64,000 nt of DNA from Tsukamurella paurometabola (GCF_900631615.1 NZ_LR131273.1:4372850-4436849), one strand, 5' to 3'. Numbered from the stretch's first letter, positions 34,826 to 45,179 are shown. Program-made: numbers and translations. Notes: generated from the letters alone by a model not told the origin.

Positions 34826-37153
34826 TCAGTCCTCCCGGCGGTGCCGCCGCGCCCGGCTCACGCGGTCGGCCTGCGGGGTCGGCGCCGGGTGGTGCATGCC
34901 GTCGGGCTCCGGTGCGGCGTGCCGGCCCGTGCGCGCACCCGCGGGGACGGGCTCGAAGCGGGGCTCGGGCCGGGGTGCCGGCGCGGGCCCGTCGGTCCGC
35001 GGCGCGGGCGGGTCGACCCGGTACTGCTGCGGGGCGGGCCGCGGCGGGCGGTAGTCGGGAACCGCGGCGCGCGGGGTGGGCGGCACCGGCGGGCGCGGCA
35101 GGTCGACGCTCTCGCGCTGGATCGGACCGGAGGGCCGGGCGATCCCGGCGAGCCCCTCCCCCGGGCGGCTGCCCGGACGGGGCAACGGATCGCTCGGGTG
35201 CGAGTAGGCCTGCTGGGGCGTCGACGGTGCCGGGCGGCGGTGCGGCTGCGGGGCGGCGGGCCGCGGGTGGGCCTGCTGCGGAGCGGACGGCGCGGGACGG
35301 CGCGGCGGGCGGGCGACGGGGACCTGCTGCGTCGGCGGTTGCGGCACGCCGGGGCCGGGTCGGGCCGGCACCGGGCCCGCCGGGGGCGCTGCCGCGCCGG
35401 ACTGCGCGGATCCGCCCTCGACGTCGGAGCGCTTAATGGCGCGGAACCGATCGGTGAAGTACACCGGCTCGGGATCGCCCGGCTCCTCGTTGTAGGCGCG
35501 GTCGAAGTCCTCGCGGCGGATCGCGGCGAAGGACCCCGAGGTCACGTCTCCTTCGAGAGGCTCCCAGTCGTCGTCGACGTCGTCGTCATCATCCTCGAAG
35601 GCCTGCGCCGGGAAGGACGTGGACGGTATCGCGCCACCGGACTCGCTGGATTCCTTGGCGGCCTGCCCCTCGGCGATCTCCTCCGGGGTGAACCGCATGA
35701 AAGGCACCACCACGAGGCCGGCGAGGATGAGGATCGCCGCGCACGCGATGAAGGCGAGGCCGTACCCGGAGGCCAGGGCATGGATCTGGTCGCCGGTCAA
35801 CGTGTCGTGGCGCAGGTGGCCGGTGGTCGGGCCGCCCTCGGCCATGATGCGCGAGGTCACGACGACCTGCACGGACGCCAGGCCGATGATGCCGCCGAGA
35901 TTCTGCGCGACCTCGATCAGCGCGGTCAGCGGGCCGATCTCCGACGGGCGCACCCCGGCGACGGCCCCGAGCGGCAGCGGCACGACGGCCATACCCACGC
36001 CGATGCCGATGAAGAAGACCGGAAGGGCGATCTGCGGGAAGTAGTCGATGGTGGCCGGCGCCTTGCTCATCAGCGTCGGCACGTACAGGCAGGGCAGGAA
36101 GACGATGACGCCGCCGATGGCCACCAGCCAGCGGGCCTGGAAGCGGCGCACCAGCGAGGCGCTGATCGCCACGGAGATGCCGAAGCCCACGGCGAAGGGC
36201 AGCAGCGCGAGGCCGGACTGGAAGGGCGTGTAACCGAGGACCAGCTGGAAGGTCAGCGCGACGTAGAAGCCCAGGGTGGGGATCAGGGCGCCGCACACCA
36301 GGATCGCGAGCATCGCGGCGACGCGGTTGCGGTTGTTGAACAGCGAGAAGGGCAGGATCGGGTTCTTCGCGGTGCGCTCGACCCACAGGAACAGGGTCAG
36401 GCAGATCGCGCTGATCACCGCCGCGATGTAGACCGAGGCGCTCTGCCAGTGCGCCTCGGGCCCGGCGGTGAGGGCGTAGACGCCGGTCACGCAGCCCGCG
36501 ACCGCGAGGACGGCACCCTTGACGTCGAGCGCGTGGCGCCGCTCCGACATCGCCTCGTCGAGCGTGAACCAACCGCCGATGGCACAGGCGATGCCCACGG
36601 GCACGTTGATCCAGAAGATGAGGCGCCAGTCGATGGTGGCGAGCAGCCCGCCCGCCACGAGCCCGGCGATGGAGCCGAGGCCCGCCATCGCACCGAAGAC
36701 GGCGAAGGCCTGGTTGCGGGCCTTCCCGGGCGCGAACGTGGTCGCGATCAGCGCCAGCGCGGTGGGCCCCGCGATCGCGGCGAAGAAGCCCTGGCCGACG
36801 CGGGCCGCCAACAGCCACGCCTCGTTCGTCGCGAAGCCCGCGAGTGCGGACGCCACGGTGAAGCCGATGACGCCGAGCAGGAACATCTTCTTCCGGCCGA
36901 AGGTGTCGCCGAGCCGGCCGCCGAGCAGCAGGAACCCACCGAACGTGAGCGCGTACGCGCCGAACACCCAGACCTTGGTGGCGTCGGAGAGGCCCAGGGC
37001 GTCCTGGATCTCCGGCATCGCCACGAAGACGACGGTGCCATCGAGCACCGAGAGGAAGATCATCCCGCACAGGACGAGGATGGGGATGCCGACGGCGCTG
37101 CCCTTGACGCGGTAGGTCTGCGCCGGGCTGCTGGGCGCCATCGTTGAGGTCAT
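34826..37153 (-). CDS. efpA: EfpA-like MFS exporter with long disordered C-terminal tail (paralog 2)
   Basis: A 775-residue transporter, start ATG at 37153 (MTSTMAPSSPAQTYRVKG). The 14-helix core (1-~488) is highly similar to paralog 1, with GGRLGDTFGRKKMF and WRLIFWINVPVG. The ~287-residue tail shares opening and closing blocks with paralog 1 (DDDDDVDDDWEPLEGDVTSGSF, PVYFTDRFRAIKR, YSHPSDPLPRPG, GRHAAPEPDGMHHPAP) but has a different middle. It sits beside cobA/cysG as efpA does in M. tuberculosis (Rv2846c-Rv2847c), so this is likely the ancestral copy. No gene-free promoter is visible between the pair beyond a 208-base spacer. Confidence 0.9.
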   Translation of the reverse strand: MTSTMAPSSPAQTYRVKGSAVGIPILVLCGMIFLSVLDGTVVFVAMPEIQDALGLSDATKVWVFGAYALTFGGFLLLGGRLGDTFGRKKMFLLGVIGFTVASALAGFATNEAWLLAARVGQGFFAAIAGPTALALIATTFAPGKARNQAFAVFGAMAGLGSIAGLVAGGLLATIDWRLIFWINVPVGIACAIGGWFTLDEAMSERRHALDVKGAVLAVAGCVTGVYALTAGPEAHWQSASVYIAAVISAICLTLFLWVERTAKNPILPFSLFNNRNRVAAMLAILVCGALIPTLGFYVALTFQLVLGYTPFQSGLALLPFAVGFGISVAISASLVRRFQARWLVAIGGVIVFLPCLYVPTLMSKAPATIDYFPQIALPVFFIGIGVGMAVVPLPLGAVAGVRPSEIGPLTALIEVAQNLGGIIGLASVQVVVTSRIMAEGGPTTGHLRHDTLTGDQIHALASGYGLAFIACAAILILAGLVVVPFMRFTPEEIAEGQAAKESSESGGAIPSTSFPAQAFEDDDDDVDDDWEPLEGDVTSGSFAAIRREDFDRAYNEEPGDPEPVYFTDRFRAIKRSDVEGGSAQSGAAAPPAGPVPARPGPGVPQPPTQQVPVARPPRRPAPSAPQQAHPRPAAPQPHRRPAPSTPQQAYSHPSDPLPRPGSRPGEGLAGIARPSGPIQRESVDLPRPPVPPTPRAAVPDYRPPRPAPQQYRVDPPAPRTDGPAPAPRPEPRFEPVPAGARTGRHAAPEPDGMHHPAPTPQADRVSRARRHRRED

Positions 37154-37219
37154 GATGCCCGAGGCTACCGACTACCCCAGCGGATTCGGAAGTCGTGAAC
37201 GGTAACAATTGTGACGAGA

Positions 37220-37233
37220 GTTACTGTAGTGAC
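37220..37233. promoter_or_regulatory. Candidate operator upstream of efpA paralog 2
   Basis: GTTACT-GT-AGTGAC is a palindrome with one mismatched pair, 67 bases before the exporter start in the 217-base spacer shared with cobA. The surrounding stretch 37195-37240 is AT-richer and promoter-like. No regulator gene is adjacent. Confidence 0.35.
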
Positions 37234-37370
37234 AGGTCTGACGGCGGCGGATTTCCACCGATTCGGGCGATCAGCGCAGCGCAGAGCGGTGATCGCAGCC
37301 CGGAGGCGCCGCGGCCGTCGCGGGGGCGTCACATTCCGCCGACACGCGCGAAACCCAGCCCGGGTGTGGG

Positions 37371-38588
37371 TCAGCCGCCCAGCGCGGCGGTGAAACCGGC
37401 CGTCGCACCCACGACGAGGACGGCCGGCGGTACGACGCTCGCCGCCGCGGCGTCCGCCGCGATCGTGGCGAGGGTGCCGCGCACAGTGCGTTGCCCGCCC
37501 GTGGTCGCGTTCTCCACGACGGCCGCCGGGGTCTCCGCCGGACGGCCGCCCGCGATCAGCGCCTCGGCGATGGCGGCGAGGCGCTCCACGGCCATGAGCA
37601 CCACGACGGTGCCGCGCAGCCGGCCGAGCGCGTCCCAGTCGACGAGGCTGTCGGGGTGCCCCGGCGCGACGTGGCCGGAGACGACGACGAACTCGTGCGT
37701 GACGCCCCGGTGCGTCACGGGGATCCCCGCGGCGGAGGGCGCGGCGATCGAGCTGGTGATGCCGGGGACCACGGTGACGGGGATGCCCTCGGCGGCCAGC
37801 GCCTCGAGCTCCTCGAAGCCGCGGCCGAAGACGTAGGGGTCGCCGCCCTTGAGCCGGACGACGAACTTGCCCTCGCGCGCCCGGTCGATGAGCACCCGGT
37901 TGATCGCCTGCTGTGCCATGGCCCGGCCGTAGGGCACCTTCGCGGCGTCGATGACCTCGACGTGCGGCGCGAGTTCGGCGAGCAGCCGCGGCGGGGCCAG
38001 GCGGTCGGCGACGACCACGTCGGCGAGCCCGAGCAGGGCGCGACCGCGCACGGTGATGAGATCGGGGTCGCCCGGCCCGCCGCCCACGAGGGCCACGCCC
38101 TCGGGCTTGTGGGTGGGCCGAGCCGCCTCGTCGCCGGTGAGGACGGCGCGCAGGGCGTCGCGGACCGCGGCGGACCGTCGGTGATCCCCGGACGCCAGGA
38201 CGCCCACCTGGAGCCCGTCGGTGGCGACCGTGGCCGGGGTGACGGCCGTGCCCTCACGCGCGAGATCCGCGCGGACGCAGAAGGTGCGCGCCGCCTCGGC
38301 CTCGGCGACGACGGCGGCGTTCACCGCCGGGTCGTCGGTCGCGGCCAGCGCGTACCAGGCGCCGAGCAGGTCGCCGGAGGCGTACTCCCGGCGGTGCCAG
38401 ACGATGCCGGGCGTGGCCTCGACGGCCGGCGTCGCCTCGGGGGCGATGACGTGGACGTCCGCGCCGGCCGCGAGGAGCACCGGCAGTCGCCGCTGGACGA
38501 CGGTGCCGGCCCCCACGACGACGACACGGCGCCCTCGCAGATCCAGACCGACGAGGTAGGGATCGTGCGGGGCGCCGTGGCTGTTCAT
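37371..38588 (-). CDS. cobA: Uroporphyrinogen-III C-methyltransferase with siroheme-synthase dehydrogenase domain
   Basis: Converts uroporphyrinogen III to precorrin-2, with an added dehydrogenase domain. The 405-residue form starts MNSHGAPHDPYLVGLDLRGRRVVVVGAGTVVQRR at 38588 (eight more residues are open upstream). Residues ~10-150 are the CysG-N Rossmann domain (VVVGAGTV). The SUMT domain from ~165 shows VALVGGGPGDPDLITVRG, RLKGGDPYVFGRG, VVPGITSSIAAP and GIPVTHRG. The ferrochelatase motif of full CysG is not evident, so it serves cobalamin and possibly siroheme. Homolog of Rv2847c. Confidence 0.93.
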   Translation of the reverse strand: MNSHGAPHDPYLVGLDLRGRRVVVVGAGTVVQRRLPVLLAAGADVHVIAPEATPAVEATPGIVWHRREYASGDLLGAWYALAATDDPAVNAAVVAEAEAARTFCVRADLAREGTAVTPATVATDGLQVGVLASGDHRRSAAVRDALRAVLTGDEAARPTHKPEGVALVGGGPGDPDLITVRGRALLGLADVVVADRLAPPRLLAELAPHVEVIDAAKVPYGRAMAQQAINRVLIDRAREGKFVVRLKGGDPYVFGRGFEELEALAAEGIPVTVVPGITSSIAAPSAAGIPVTHRGVTHEFVVVSGHVAPGHPDSLVDWDALGRLRGTVVVLMAVERLAAIAEALIAGGRPAETPAAVVENATTGGQRTVRGTLATIAADAAAASVVPPAVLVVGATAGFTAALGG

Positions 38589-38618
38589 TCCGCTCAGCTT
38601 AGTGAGCGGCATCCGTCG

Positions 38619-39218
38619 CTATGCGCGCGGCTCGGCGTGCTTGGTGGGCGTGTGCACGATGTCGTAGTACACGGCCTTGTTCGAGGCCTCGGGGTACACG
38701 CGGTACGTGAACTCCTTCTCGGTGAGGGTCACGATCTCGACGGTGCGGGTGTACTGGACGCTGCCATCGGCGTTCTTGGCGACGATGGTGCGCTTCTTGC
38801 CGTCGGGCGAGACGTACCAGGTGCCCTTGCCCTTGGCGGTGTCGTCCAGGTTGTAGAGGGTGAAGGTGCCGTCCTTCTTGAAGTAGGCCCAGCCGACGTA
38901 GTTCTTGACGTCCTTGTCGGTGAGCGCGACCTTGGCGCCCTTCGCATCCTTCGCGGAGGTGGTCTCCCACGCGGTCGAGGCGAGGACGGCGCTCGGCGTG
39001 CCGGCCTTGACGGGGGTCGGCTTCGAGGCCGACGGCGTGGCCGACGCCGAAGCACCGGTCGACGGCTTGACGGAGGGCTTGGCCGACGCGCTGGGCTTGG
39101 CGGAGGACGAGGAGGACGGCGAGCCGGGGGCGGCGTACGAACCGGCGGCGCAGGCGGAGGTGGCGACCACGGCAGCGGCGGCGAAGGTGACGGAGACGAG
39201 CTTGATCGACGTGTGCAT
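38619..39218 (-). CDS. DUF4822 lipoprotein
   Basis: A 199-residue exported protein. A short signal (MHTSIKLVSVTFAAAAVVATSACAAG) with a weak lipobox at Cys23 is followed by a Ser/Ala/Lys/Pro linker to about residue 75. The C-terminal 120 residues, LASTAWETTSAKDAKGAKVALTDKDVKNYVGWAYFKKDGTFTLYNLDD, match DUF4822, a beta-sandwich-like domain of unknown role. Codons favour Lys (AAG) in that domain more than its neighbours. It lies inside the cobalamin region but has no evident link. Confidence 0.8.
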   Translation of the reverse strand: MHTSIKLVSVTFAAAAVVATSACAAGSYAAPGSPSSSSSAKPSASAKPSVKPSTGASASATPSASKPTPVKAGTPSAVLASTAWETTSAKDAKGAKVALTDKDVKNYVGWAYFKKDGTFTLYNLDDTAKGKGTWYVSPDGKKRTIVAKNADGSVQYTRTVEIVTLTEKEFTYRVYPEASNKAVYYDIVHTPTKHAEPRA

Positions 39219-39281
39219 GAGGCTTTTGTACAGGATGCTCTCAGCCCGCGCGAGGCCCCCGTTCAGGGTGAGACGAATTCC

Positions 39282-40631
39282 TCACGCGACCGCTCTGACC
39301 AGGCGTTCCGCCACGTCCGGGTATCCGGCAGGGTGCACATGGAGGTACGAGGAGTGCACTGTGGGCGAAAGGTGCCCATCGGTCACCGCGGCCCCCTCCC
39401 CGTCGCGCCATCCCCACGCCGGCGCGGGGCCCGGGGCGAGCGCCGTGCGGTGGAACTCGTGGCCGGTGACGCGCTCCCCCGCCTCGAACAGGGCGCCGCC
39501 ACCCAGGGCCACGGCGTCCCGGTACCCGAGCGTGAGGCGCGGGGTGAAGGTCGCCGTCCCGGGCACGATGCCGCACATGGGCACGCCGTCGAGCGACTCG
39601 GCCAGGTACAGCTGGCCCGCGCACTCCGCGTGCACCACACCGCCGGCTGCGACCAGGCTCCGCAGCTGCGCCCGCAGGGCCGTGTTCGCCGACAGCTTCT
39701 CCGCGTACACCTCGGGGAAGCCGCCGGGCAGGACGACGGCGGCGGCCCCGTCCGGCAGCTCGTCGGCGAGCGGGTCGAATCGGCGCACCCGCGCCCCGGC
39801 GGCGCGCAGGAGCTCCTCGTGCTCGGCGTAGCCGAAGCTGAACGCCGGGCCGCCGGCCAGCGCGACGACGGGCTCGCCCGCGCGCGCCACCTCCTCCGAC
39901 GGTGACCACACCGGTCCGTCCGCGACGGGCCGGGCCACCGCGCGGATCCGGTCGACGTCGACGTGCCGTTCCACCAGGTCGGTCATCGCGGCGACCGCGG
40001 CGACGGCGCCCGGCCCCCGCTCCGCGGCGGGGACGAGGCCGAGGTGCCGCGCCGGCACCTCCAGCGCCGCCGCGCCGGGCACCGCGCCGACGGCCTCCAG
40101 GCCCGCCTGTGCGCAGGCGTCGCGCAGGACACGTTCGTGCCGGGCGCTGGAGACGCGGTTGAGGATGACGCCGGCGATGGAGACTCCGGGCCGGTAGGTG
40201 GCGAATCCGGCGAGCAGCGCGGCGAGGGACTGCGAGTGCCCGCGGGCGTCGACCACCAGCAGGACGGGCGCGCCGAGGATCTGGGCGATGTCGGCGGTGG
40301 AGCCGATGCCCTCGGTCGCGGCGCCACCGGGGCCGTCGACGATGCGACCGTCGAACAGCCCCATCACGCCCTCGACGACGGCGATGTCGGCGCCGGACGC
40401 ACCGTGCCGGTACAGCGGGGCGACGCGGGGCGCTCCGCACAGCACCGCGTCGAGGTTGCGGCCGGGACGGCCCGTGGCGAGCGCGTGGTACCCCGGGTCG
40501 ATGTAGTCGGGCCCCACCTTGAACGGGGCGACGACGCCGGTCCGAGCGAGGGCCCCCATCAGGCCGGTGGCGATGGAGGTCTTGCCGCTGCCCGACGACG
40601 GTGCGGCGATGACGACTGCGGGGACGCTCAC
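39282..40631 (-). CDS. cobB: Cobyrinate a,c-diamide synthase
   Basis: ATP- and glutamine-dependent amidation of the a and c carboxyls of (hydrogeno)byrinate. The 449-residue form starts with GTG at 40631 (VSVPAVVIAAPSSGSGKTSIATGLMGAL), with P-loop SSGSGKTS; this GTG is seven bases after the cobO stop. PFKVGPDYIDPGYHALATG and VVEGVMGLFDG are family motifs. The C-terminal type-1 glutamine amidotransferase domain has nucleophile HAECAGQLYLAESL and the catalytic His in VTGHEFHRT. Confidence 0.94.
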   Translation of the reverse strand: MSVPAVVIAAPSSGSGKTSIATGLMGALARTGVVAPFKVGPDYIDPGYHALATGRPGRNLDAVLCGAPRVAPLYRHGASGADIAVVEGVMGLFDGRIVDGPGGAATEGIGSTADIAQILGAPVLLVVDARGHSQSLAALLAGFATYRPGVSIAGVILNRVSSARHERVLRDACAQAGLEAVGAVPGAAALEVPARHLGLVPAAERGPGAVAAVAAMTDLVERHVDVDRIRAVARPVADGPVWSPSEEVARAGEPVVALAGGPAFSFGYAEHEELLRAAGARVRRFDPLADELPDGAAAVVLPGGFPEVYAEKLSANTALRAQLRSLVAAGGVVHAECAGQLYLAESLDGVPMCGIVPGTATFTPRLTLGYRDAVALGGGALFEAGERVTGHEFHRTALAPGPAPAWGWRDGEGAAVTDGHLSPTVHSSYLHVHPAGYPDVAERLVRAVA

Positions 40632-40638
40632 GCCGGGC

Positions 40639-41256
40639 TCACCACTCGATCCCCCTCTGGCCCTTCCTCCCCGCATCCATCGGATGCTTGATCTTGGTCA
40701 TCTCCGTGACCAGGTCGGCGGCGTCCACGAGCGCCTGCGGCGCGTCGCGACCGGTGATGATGACGTGCTGATTGCCGGGCCGGTGCACCAGTGTCTCGAC
40801 CACCTCGTCGACGTCGATCCACCCCCATTTGAGCGGGTAGGTGAACTCGTCGAGCACGTAGAACCGGTGCTGCTCGACGCTGAGCCGGCGCGCGATCTCC
40901 CGCCACCCGTCGCGGGCGGCCTCGGCGTGGTCCTGCTCGGCGTCGTCGGTGCGGCGCAGCCAGGACCAGCCCTGCCCCATCTTGTGCCATTCGACGGGCC
41001 CGCCGGCACCGGTGCGCTCGTGCAGCTCGTTCAGCGCGAGCATGGTCGCCTCCTCACCGACCTTCCACTTCGCGCTCTTGACGAATTGGAAGACGCCGAT
41101 GTCGAAGCCCTGGTTCCACGCGCGCATCGCCATGCCGAAGGCGGCCGTCGACTTCCCCTTGCCCGGCCCGGTGTGGACGGCGAGCACCGGCTGGTTGCGG
41201 CGCTGCCGGGTGGTCAGGCCGTCCTGCGGCACTGATTCGACCTTGCCCTGCGGCAT
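40639..41256 (-). CDS. cobO: Cob(I)alamin adenosyltransferase CobO
   Basis: Attaches the adenosyl group to the corrin cobalt. The 205-residue CobO/BtuR-type protein has P-loop VHTGPGKGKSTAAFGMAMRA, FQFVKSAKWKVGEE, and VLDEFTYPLKWGWID. The order chelatase-cobO-cobB-cobA reads on one strand. It begins 105 bases after the chelatase stop, a spacer with no clear structure. Confidence 0.96.
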   Translation of the reverse strand: MPQGKVESVPQDGLTTRQRRNQPVLAVHTGPGKGKSTAAFGMAMRAWNQGFDIGVFQFVKSAKWKVGEEATMLALNELHERTGAGGPVEWHKMGQGWSWLRRTDDAEQDHAEAARDGWREIARRLSVEQHRFYVLDEFTYPLKWGWIDVDEVVETLVHRPGNQHVIITGRDAPQALVDAADLVTEMTKIKHPMDAGRKGQRGIEW

Positions 41257-41361
41257 GACATCACTCCTTCGGGTCGGGGGCGCTACCGAACTTCACTCCA
41301 GCGAGGCGCGGCGACGAATACTGTCGCGCTGCCCGCCGCGAGTCGACTTTCGGAACATACG

Positions 41362-43236
41362 TCAGGCGACGCGGGCCAGATCCTGCGGGCTCAGGCCGCC
41401 GAGCGGGATCATCGGCGCGCCGAGCGCCGTCGCGACCTTCGCCGCGAGGCCCAGCCGGACCATCGAGGTCTCGCAGTCCACGACGACCGTCGCTCGACCG
41501 TCGGCGTGCAGGCCCGCGGCGGCGGCGAGGGCGCGGGGCAGCGGGTCCCGGCCGGAGGTCGCCCGACCGTCGGTGAGCACCACGACGAGCGGGCGGCGCG
41601 CGTCGGGGCGCAGGTCCTCGCGCCGCAGCAGCTTCCGCGCCTCGATCAGCCCCTCCGCGAGCGGAGTCCGGCCGCCGGTGCGGGCGCGGGCGAGCCGCGC
41701 GACGGCCACGTCGACGGACCGCGTCGGCGGCACCAGCAGCGTGGCCTCCGTGGCGCGGAAGCCGATCACGGCGACCTTGTCGCGCCGCTGGTAGGCGTCG
41801 CGCAACAGGGACACCGCGGCCTCGCCGACCAGCGCGATCCGCTCCCGCGCGGCCATCGATCCGGACAGGTCCACGACGAAGACGACGAGGTTGCCCTCGG
41901 TGGCCTCACGGATCGGGGACCGCAGGTCGGACGGCGCCAGGTGCAGCGGGCCGGCGATGCGGCCGCGGGCGGCCTGTGCGGGTGCGGCGGCGCGCAGCGT
42001 CGCGGCCAGGTGCAGGCCCGCACCGGTGCCGGCGGGTGCGGCGCGCACGACGCTGCCGCGCTCCGCGCGCGTCTTCGACCGGCGGCCGGTCGCTCCGCCG
42101 GTGCCCGTGCCGGGCACGGTCAGCCGGCCCACGGTGCGGTGTCGCGTGGTCGGCAGCGCGGTGCCCTGCGGCTCGGTCCCGGGCTCCGCGGCATCGTCCT
42201 GCGCCGGTGGGTCCGCCTGCTGTCCGCCGGGCCCGCCGTCGCCGGGTCCGCCGTCGCCGGGGCCGTCGGGATCGGGGCCGTCCGGGTCGGGATCGGGCTC
42301 GTCGGCGGCGTCACGGGCGTCGTCGAGAGCGCGGTCGAGTTCGGCGTCGTCGAGGCCCGGCTCGTCGAACGGGTCGCGGCGCTTGCGGTGCGGCAGGGCG
42401 AGCGCGGCCGCCACGCGCACGTCGTCCTCGGTGACCTCGGCGGCGCCGCGCCACGCAGCATGGGCGCGCGCCGCCCGGGCGATCACCAGGTCGGCGCGCA
42501 TGCCGTCGACGTCGAAGGCGGCGCACACCGCGGCGATGCGGCGCAGCTCCCCGTCGGGCAGCGCCACGCCGGGCAACCGGTCGCGGGCGTCGGCGATGCG
42601 ACGGGCCTGTGCGGCGTCGGCATCGGCGTACTCCGCGGCGAAGGCGGCGGGGTCGGCCTCGAACGCGAGGCGGCGCCGCATCACCTCGACGCGGGCGTCC
42701 ACGTCGCGGCTCGCCCGCACGTCGACGGCGAGGCCGAAGCGGTCGAGCAGCTGCGGCCGCAGCTCGCCCTCCTCCGGGTTCATGGTGCCCACCAGGACGA
42801 ACCGTGCGGGGTACGAGCGGGAGACGGCGTCCCGCTCGACGGTGACCCGCCCCATCGCCGCGGCGTCGAGCAGCACGTCGACGAGGTGGTCGGAGAGGAG
42901 GTTGACCTCGTCGACGTAGAGGATGCCGCCGTCGGCATCGGCCAGTAGGCCGGGCGTGAAGTCGACGCGTCCCTCGCCGAGGGCGCGGTGCAGGTCCAGC
43001 GAACCGACGACGCGGTCCTCGGTGGCGCCGATGGGCAGTTCGACGAGGCGGGCGGGCGCTCCGTCGGGACGGGCCGGGAGCAGCGGGGCGAGCGCGCGGG
43101 CGGCGGTCGACTTCGCGGTGCCCTTCTCGCCCCGCACGAGCACGCCGCCGACGGCGGGCGCGATCGCGCACAGGGTCAGGGCCAGCCGCAGTTCGTCGTG
43201 GCCGACCACGGCGCTGAACGGGTAGCGGTCAGACAC
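41362..43236 (-). CDS. Fused ChlI/ChlD-type chelatase ATPase subunit
   Basis: A 624-residue fusion of an AAA+ domain (residues ~1-300) and a von Willebrand A domain (~440-620). Walker A is [14 protein letters not shown], Walker [26 protein letters not shown]; the linker (~300-390) is Pro/Gly/Asp-rich. The VWA metal-ion site appears as [14 protein letters not shown]. Such ChlID-like fusions (M. tuberculosis Rv2850c) likely power cobalt insertion with a CobN-type subunit encoded elsewhere; CobN is not in this window. Its start overlaps the next GNAT gene's stop by eight bases. Confidence 0.92.
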   Translation of the reverse strand: MSDRYPFSAVVGHDELRLALTLCAIAPAVGGVLVRGEKGTAKSTAARALAPLLPARPDGAPARLVELPIGATEDRVVGSLDLHRALGEGRVDFTPGLLADADGGILYVDEVNLLSDHLVDVLLDAAAMGRVTVERDAVSRSYPARFVLVGTMNPEEGELRPQLLDRFGLAVDVRASRDVDARVEVMRRRLAFEADPAAFAAEYADADAAQARRIADARDRLPGVALPDGELRRIAAVCAAFDVDGMRADLVIARAARAHAAWRGAAEVTEDDVRVAAALALPHRKRRDPFDEPGLDDAELDRALDDARDAADEPDPDPDGPDPDGPGDGGPGDGGPGGQQADPPAQDDAAEPGTEPQGTALPTTRHRTVGRLTVPGTGTGGATGRRSKTRAERGSVVRAAPAGTGAGLHLAATLRAAAPAQAARGRIAGPLHLAPSDLRSPIREATEGNLVVFVVDLSGSMAARERIALVGEAAVSLLRDAYQRRDKVAVIGFRATEATLLVPPTRSVDVAVARLARARTGGRTPLAEGLIEARKLLRREDLRPDARRPLVVVLTDGRATSGRDPLPRALAAAAGLHADGRATVVVDCETSMVRLGLAAKVATALGAPMIPLGGLSPQDLARVA

Positions 43237-43678
43237 CGGCAGGCCTCCTCATGGGGACGTGCGGGATGCCGTCCTCGATGAATTCGTCGCCCTCGCGGGC
43301 GAATCCGTACTTGGCGTACATGCCCTCCAGGTGCGACTGGGCCTCGAGCAGGCAGGCACGGCCGTCGAGCTCGGCGAGCGCGGCCCTCATCAGCTCGCCG
43401 ATCAGGCCGCGCCCGCGGTACGCGGGGGCCGCGCACACCCGGCCGATCGCGGCGACGCCCGGTCCCTCGTCGGTGACGCGCACCGTCGCGATCGCGCCGC
43501 CGGAACCGCCGGGGGCGGCACCGTCGGGCAGCCAGAGGTGGACGGTCGACGGGTCGAGGTCGCGCCCGTCGACGTCGAGCCACGGGCTCTGCTGCTCGGC
43601 GATGAAGACCTCGGCGCGCAGCTTCAGCAGCGCGTAGAGGCTGCTCGCGTCGAGCTCGTCCCCGGTGGCCCGGCGCAC
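43229..43678 (-). CDS. ElaA-like GNAT acetyltransferase
   Basis: A 149-residue GNAT from the GTG at 43678, four bases past the mqo stop; a longer start at 43708 would overlap mqo. It has [31 protein letters not shown] (ElaA signature), the acyl-CoA loop [20 protein letters not shown] and [33 protein letters not shown]. Homolog of Rv2851c. Substrate unknown. Likely co-transcribed with mqo and the chelatase. Confidence 0.88.
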   Translation of the reverse strand: MRRATGDELDASSLYALLKLRAEVFIAEQQSPWLDVDGRDLDPSTVHLWLPDGAAPGGSGGAIATVRVTDEGPGVAAIGRVCAAPAYRGRGLIGELMRAALAELDGRACLLEAQSHLEGMYAKYGFAREGDEFIEDGIPHVPMRRPAGV

Positions 43679-43682
43679 GCCG

Positions 43683-45179
43683 CTACGCCTGCGCGTCGGC
43701 CCCGACACCCGGGGACAGCTGCAGCGTGCGGTTGGTCCAGTCCCAGACCTGGTCGAACAGCTGCTTGTTGTCGTTGAGGGTGGTCCCGTAGGACGGGATC
43801 ATCTCCTGCAGCAACGGCTTCCACGCCTGCATGTGCTTGGGGAAGCACTTGCCCAGCACGTCGAGCATGGCGGGGACCGCCGTCGAGGCGCCGGGCGAGG
43901 CGCCGAGCAGGCCGGCGATCGACTCGTCGTTCGCGGCGATGACCGCGGTGCCGAACTCGAGGTTGCCGCCGCCGGGGCCCTTGCGGATCACCTGGACGCG
44001 CTGGCCCGCGGTGATGAGCTCCCAGTCGTGGCCGTCGGCGCGGGGGACGAACTCGGACAGCGTCTTCACGCGGTCGGCGGGCGACTGCAGGAGCTCGCCG
44101 ATGAGGTACTTGGTCAGGCCCATCTCCTTGAGGCCGACGGCCATCATCGGGAGCAGGTTGTTCGGCTTCACCGACAGCGGCAGGTCGGTGTACTGGCCGG
44201 CCTTGAGGAACTTCGGCGAGAAGCCGGCGTAGGGCCCGAACAGCAGGCCCTTGTTGCCCTCGATGACGCGGGTGTCCAGGTGCGGCACGGACATCGGCGG
44301 GGCGCCGACCGCCGCCTTGCCGTAGACCTTCGCGGCGTGGTGGTCGATGAGCTCGGGGTTCGAGCAGCGGAAGAACTGGCCCGAAACGGGGAAGCCGCCG
44401 AAGCCCTTGGCCTCCTTGATGCCGGACTTCTGCAGCAGCGGCAGTGCACCACCACCCGCGCCGACGAACACGAAGCGCGCGTCCACGTGGGAGACCTCGT
44501 GGGTGCGCAGGTTCTTGACGGTGAGGCGCCAGCCCTCCTTCGTGCGCTTGAGGTTGGTGACCTTGGTGCCGAAGTGGACGGCGCCGCCCTTGCCGACGAA
44601 GTTGATGAGCTTCTTGGTCAGCGACCCGAAATCGACGTCGGTGCCGCCCTCGTACCAGTTGACGGCGACGGGATCGCCGAAGTTGCGGCCGGCCGCCATT
44701 ATCGGCAGGCGCTCGGTGAAGGTGGCCGGGTCGGTGAAGAACTCCATCCCCTCGAACAGGGTCTGGTGCGCGAGCGCGTCGTAGCGCTTGCGGAGGTACT
44801 CGACGTTGTCGGCACCGTGCACGAAGCTGGCGTGCGGGATGGGGTTGATGAAGTCGGAGGGCTGATCGAGCACGCCCGCGTCCACCGCGTAGGCCCAGAA
44901 CTGGCGCGAGACCTGGAACTGCTCGTTGATCGTGATGGCCTTGGAGATGTCGACGGAACCGTCGGCGGCCTGCGGGGTGTAGTTCAGCTCGCACAGCGCC
45001 GAATGGCCGGTGCCCGCGTTGTTCCACGGATCGGAGGACTCGGCGGCGGCGGCGTCGAGGGACTCGAAGACGTTGATCGACCAGCTGGGCTCGAGCTTGC
45101 GGAGCAGGGTGCCGAGCGTGGCGCTCATGATTCCCGCGCCGACGAGCGCGACGTCCGTGCTGATCACGTTACGGGCCAT
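43683..45179 (-). CDS. mqo: Malate:quinone oxidoreductase
   Basis: Membrane-associated FAD enzyme that oxidises malate to oxaloacetate and reduces quinone. The 498-residue form starts ATG at 45179: [23 protein letters not shown] (FAD-binding Gly motif), with GAGGAG 11 bases upstream. Additional conserved stretches: [37 protein letters not shown] and [15 protein letters not shown]. Matches Rv2852c in place and length. Confidence 0.95.
   Translation of the reverse strand: MARNVISTDVALVGAGIMSATLGTLLRKLEPSWSINVFESLDAAAAESSDPWNNAGTGHSALCELNYTPQAADGSVDISKAITINEQFQVSRQFWAYAVDAGVLDQPSDFINPIPHASFVHGADNVEYLRKRYDALAHQTLFEGMEFFTDPATFTERLPIMAAGRNFGDPVAVNWYEGGTDVDFGSLTKKLINFVGKGGAVHFGTKVTNLKRTKEGWRLTVKNLRTHEVSHVDARFVFVGAGGGALPLLQKSGIKEAKGFGGFPVSGQFFRCSNPELIDHHAAKVYGKAAVGAPPMSVPHLDTRVIEGNKGLLFGPYAGFSPKFLKAGQYTDLPLSVKPNNLLPMMAVGLKEMGLTKYLIGELLQSPADRVKTLSEFVPRADGHDWELITAGQRVQVIRKGPGGGNLEFGTAVIAANDESIAGLLGASPGASTAVPAMLDVLGKCFPKHMQAWKPLLQEMIPSYGTTLNDNKQLFDQVWDWTNRTLQLSPGVGADAQA

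Noticed and set aside
37154-37370. tRNA or small RNA gene in the spacer
   Set aside because: No cloverleaf or conserved T-loop sequence was found; only a candidate operator.
37211-37393. A 60-residue frame in the efpA-cobA spacer
   Set aside because: No ribosome-binding site, Arg-rich shadow composition and overlap with cobA.
41257-41361. Cobalamin riboswitch before cobO
   Set aside because: The 105-base spacer is too short and no B12-box-like conserved pattern was recognised.
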